The notes under the pieces are model-generated. The model had not been told where the DNA came from, made no database searches, and saw only the letters and a program-made list of their open reading frames with translations. From Woeseiaceae bacterium (GTDB lineage Bacteria; Pseudomonadota; Gammaproteobacteria; Steroidobacterales; Woeseiaceae), in contig JAHEFD010000009.1 of assembly GCA_024640345.1 (NCBI GenBank), positions 1 through 64,000 on the forward strand: 64,000 bases of DNA. Reading direction: 5' to 3'. The position numbers were made by a program, and so were the translations under genes. Positions within the stretch are counted from its first letter, which is position 1. The number at the start of each line of letters is the position of its first letter. Shown one piece after another: positions 61,194 to 64,000 of this stretch.

Positions 61194-64000
61194 ATGTTTT
61201 CACGTAATGAAGGTCTGCGCAGCTGCTTGCGCCTTGCCACTTTTGTCGCCGGGGCAGCCGCATTGTCACTGAGCGGCGTGTCCGTTGCACAGGAAGACGA
61301 CGAGGTTGAAGAAATCGTCGTAACCGGTACACAGATCCGGGGTGCGAATATTTCCGAAGCATTGCCCGTATCGGTCGTTCAGGCGGCGGATATCGAGGCA
61401 CTTGGTATCGATTCGGGCGATGAGCTGCTGGAGTTCATGTCTGAGCAGGGCCAGAACTTCTTCAGCGAATCAGAAAATATCAGTGGCGGCGTTAACTCGG
61501 CTCGCGGTGATATTGGCGCATTCAACCTGCGGAACCTTGGCACCGGCAATACCCTGGTGTTGCTTAATGGTCGCAGGTTGGTAAATGCAGCCAGTTACCA
61601 GACCGAAGCGGTCGGTGGTAGCTTTATCCCGGTAAACACTGCCAACTCCCAGACACTGCCAGTTTATGGACTCGAAAGACTGGAGATTCTTCGGGAAGGC
61701 GCGTCGGCTATTTACGGTGCGGACGCTGTGGCCGGTGTTGCCAATTACGTTTTGAAGACTGATTTTGACGGGTTCAGAATTGGTGCGCGATACGTCGGTT
61801 TCGACGGGTTGCCCCGTAACGACAACCGGCTCTCTCTTGAGTGGGGAAAGACGTTTAATGGTGGTGCGACCAACATCAGCGTTTTTGCCGATTATTATCG
61901 CCGCGACCGGGTCAATTCCCAGGACGATCCCAAGTGGGCGGATTCCGAAATTCGGTATCTCGTACCGGCAAACTCACCGTGGTCCGGGTCTACTTCATTC
62001 AGAAACACCAGCGCTAACTCCGAATACGGACAGTACGATATTCGCTCGAGTGTCGCGGCGCTTGGCCTGACCGGCATAATCTGGGACAGCGCCGGAGAAT
62101 TTGAGACCTATCCGGCGGGCGACTCTCGCTGCCAGTGGGATCTGGGCTATGGAACCTGTGGCGGTGTGGATGGCCAGGGTACCTACCGTTACAACAACAA
62201 TGAGAATCGTGACCTCTATTCAGCGCTCGATCGTGCAAATATCTATGCGTTTATGAATCACGAATTTGACAACGGCATGGAAGCCTACACTGAATTTTCA
62301 TACTACCTGTCCAATACGAACACGCTGCGACATGCGTCGACGAGACTCAGTGCCGTCGCCCAACACAGCATTGCAGCAGATAATTACTACAACCCATTCG
62401 GCCCGGTTGGGTCTCCGAATCGTCTGCCGGACAGCGTAATCGGCACGTTGGTGCCGCCCGAGGGCCTGGAAATGACGTTCGATAATTATCGCTGGGCACA
62501 GGTACCGCGCGTCGTCGACAACGATGGCAGGGTGTTCCGTTTCCTGCAGGGGTTCAGAGGCGAATTGGGTAACTGGGACTGGGATACTGCAGTGGTCTGG
62601 TCGAAAGCAACGAGGGAAGATATTACCCATAACCGTATTTCCAACGAGCTTCTGCAAATTGGTCTGAACGATACGACAGCCGCAGCAATCAATCCGTTTT
62701 CCGGTCGCCTGAACAGCAATATCGAACGTGCTTTGATCGACGTTCGGAGGGATAACGAGACTCAGTTGAAGATGATTGACTTCAAGATCTCGCGAAATGA
62801 CCTGTTTGAAATGCCGGCGGGTCCGGTAGGTATCCTAGCCGGTGTCGAATTGCGCAACGAATCGTTCATTGACGACAGGGACCCGCGCCTTGATGGAACC
62901 ATCAGTTTTGTCGATAACTCCGGCAATACGTTTCCATACGTTTCTGACGTCATGAACTCAAGTCCGAGCTCGGACAGCAGTGGAGACAGGACGGTAACGT
63001 CGCTGTTTTCCGAGTTACAGATTCCGCTGTTTGAGAAGCTGGACGTGCAGCTGGCAGCCCGGTTTGAAGACTTTTCCGACATCGGGAACACGACTGTTGG
63101 CAAGTTCGCATTCGGTTGGCGACCCATTGATATGCTGCTGGTTCGCGGATCCTGGTCGCAGGCATTCAGGGTGCCCAACCTGGTGACAGTCAACGAAGGC
63201 GATGTGGCGCGGTCAAATACGCGCGATGATTTCGCCTGTTACTACGCGGATCCAACCGAAGCAGTTCTTGACTGTACTTACAGTATGCAGCGACTCGCTG
63301 GAGGCAGCAGCGAACTCGTGCCAGAAAAGTCAGACAATACGAACATCGGCCTTGTACTGGAACCGATTGAAGGTCTGACGCTGACTCTGGATTACTGGGA
63401 GATCGACAAAGAGAACACGATCGGCCTGTTTGGTGAGGAGAATCACACAGCGCTGGATCTGCTCTATCGAATACGCGCCGGCGATGCGAATTGTGGCGCG
63501 ATTGTCGGAAACCCGAGAGTGATTCGTGAGGATCCGTCAACGCTGACTGCAGCTGAAGCGATGGTCTACACCGATGCCGGGCTCTGTCCGATGGGACCCG
63601 TCGTGCAGGTGAATGACCAGTATGCAAACCTTGACCGCCGGTTGGTAAGGGGTCACGACATTGGTATCTATTACGACCTTGATACCGGAATTGGCGACTT
63701 TAGTGTCCGTTATGTTGCTTCGTTCCTGGATGACTATGACCAGGAGCCAGGCCCGAACGCCACGGCATTGCTTGATGCACAGGCATCTGGCGAATTACCG
63801 GCCAATGTTCCGGTCGTTGGGTTTGCAAGCCTCATTCGTCAGGATGGAAATGCCGAAGAGAAGCACACAGTCCGATTGGGATGGCGCAAGAATGACTGGG
63901 GCGCTTCTGTGACAGGTGTCAGGTTCGGGGACTTCATCCAAACTTCGCTGACGCTTAGTGATGGTACGGAATACGTGATTCCGTCGATGACAACTTACAA
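61194..64000 (+). CDS. TonB-dependent outer-membrane receptor, 3' end missing
   Basis: At least 935 codons are present; the gene runs off the right edge. A signal peptide (MFSRNEGLRSCLRLATFVAGAAALSLSGVSVAQ) is followed by a TonB-box-like EEIVVTGTQIRG. The plug domain contains ALPVSVVQAADIEALG, LNLRNLGTG-type and LVLLNGRRLVN, ERLEILREGASAIYGADAVAGVANYVLK. Long aromatic beta strands follow. This is a large oligomer/peptide-type receptor (SusC-unlike; plug style of Xanthomonas/Caulobacter TBDTs). The substrate is unknown; neighbours do not reveal it. ATG 61194 has GAGGGG upstream. It should import large or complex substrates with TonB energy. Confidence 0.92.
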   Translation, partial: MFSRNEGLRSCLRLATFVAGAAALSLSGVSVAQEDDEVEEIVVTGTQIRGANISEALPVSVVQAADIEALGIDSGDELLEFMSEQGQNFFSESENISGGVNSARGDIGAFNLRNLGTGNTLVLLNGRRLVNAASYQTEAVGGSFIPVNTANSQTLPVYGLERLEILREGASAIYGADAVAGVANYVLKTDFDGFRIGARYVGFDGLPRNDNRLSLEWGKTFNGGATNISVFADYYRRDRVNSQDDPKWADSEIRYLVPANSPWSGSTSFRNTSANSEYGQYDIRSSVAALGLTGIIWDSAGEFETYPAGDSRCQWDLGYGTCGGVDGQGTYRYNNNENRDLYSALDRANIYAFMNHEFDNGMEAYTEFSYYLSNTNTLRHASTRLSAVAQHSIAADNYYNPFGPVGSPNRLPDSVIGTLVPPEGLEMTFDNYRWAQVPRVVDNDGRVFRFLQGFRGELGNWDWDTAVVWSKATREDITHNRISNELLQIGLNDTTAAAINPFSGRLNSNIERALIDVRRDNETQLKMIDFKISRNDLFEMPAGPVGILAGVELRNESFIDDRDPRLDGTISFVDNSGNTFPYVSDVMNSSPSSDSSGDRTVTSLFSELQIPLFEKLDVQLAARFEDFSDIGNTTVGKFAFGWRPIDMLLVRGSWSQAFRVPNLVTVNEGDVARSNTRDDFACYYADPTEAVLDCTYSMQRLAGGSSELVPEKSDNTNIGLVLEPIEGLTLTLDYWEIDKENTIGLFGEENHTALDLLYRIRAGDANCGAIVGNPRVIREDPSTLTAAEAMVYTDAGLCPMGPVVQVNDQYANLDRRLVRGHDIGIYYDLDTGIGDFSVRYVASFLDDYDQEPGPNATALLDAQASGELPANVPVVGFASLIRQDGNAEEKHTVRLGWRKNDWGASVTGVRFGDFIQTSLTLSDGTEYVIPSMTTY

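Noticed and set aside
1-64000. tRNA, rRNA, CRISPR arrays, IS elements, attachment sites
   Set aside because: No clover-leaf tRNA, rRNA, direct repeat array, transposase or integrase is recognisable on reading.

Overview
This 64 kb window reads as chromosome of a free-living, aerobic, probably marine gammaproteobacterium. The evidence is a gamma-type gshA, a pspF-pspABC phage-shock locus, a FadE-type acyl-CoA dehydrogenase, a class-III-like threonine dehydratase with two ACT-like segments, a large TonB-dependent receptor and an exported sulfatase. The assignment is from gene content only. A Woeseia/Chromatiales-like lineage is my guess and is not proven. I saw no rRNA, tRNA, CRISPR array, insertion sequence or phage segment.

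1-6.8 kb holds a complete mevalonate route to IPP/DMAPP. A tightly overlapping plus-strand operon encodes diphosphomevalonate decarboxylase, phosphomevalonate kinase, a single 745-residue fusion of class II HMG-CoA reductase with mevalonate kinase, and type 1 IPP isomerase. The convergent neighbour is an HMG-CoA synthase, and a divergent farnesyl diphosphate synthase is cut by the left edge. The reductase-kinase fusion is the most striking protein in the window.

6.8-13.3 kb (minus strand) holds a DUF4286/DUF3667 membrane protein, a FadE dehydrogenase with a lysine-rich tail, malate dehydrogenase, and an ECF sigma/anti-sigma pair. 13.5-16.3 kb is a YtrA-type GntR/ABC-transporter operon whose promoter carries a perfect 22-bp palindrome; it starts with two unrecognised small genes, one of only 52 codons. 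16.4-19.5 kb is the phage-shock locus with a clear sigma-54 promoter and duplicated PspC and PspB modules.

19.6-25.1 kb holds signalling and envelope genes: a GGDEF-EAL protein, a receiver-membrane-OmpA-like protein, a bactofilin and DUF2845. 25.3-35.7 kb is metabolic: gshA, a coupled sulfotransferase-like/class IV aminotransferase pair whose plant homologues are one fused protein, a ferredoxin reductase, a quinone reductase, an SLC13/RCK transporter and a hydrolase. 35.7-46.9 kb holds a UvrD-family helicase preceded by a LexA-like box, DUF1761, a class II aldolase, ilvA, a peptidase-containing ABC exporter with its adaptor, proline iminopeptidase and a dihydroorotase. 47-52 kb is a three-gene 2-oxoacid:acceptor oxidoreductase operon with an NAD(P)H/ferredoxin-type partner.

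52-64 kb holds an exported epimerase-like protein and a sulfatase with an unusual active-site motif, a second ECF sigma locus, a cysteine-desulfurase-like enzyme, a lipoprotein/M48 peptidase/lipoprotein operon, and a TonB-dependent receptor that runs off the right edge.
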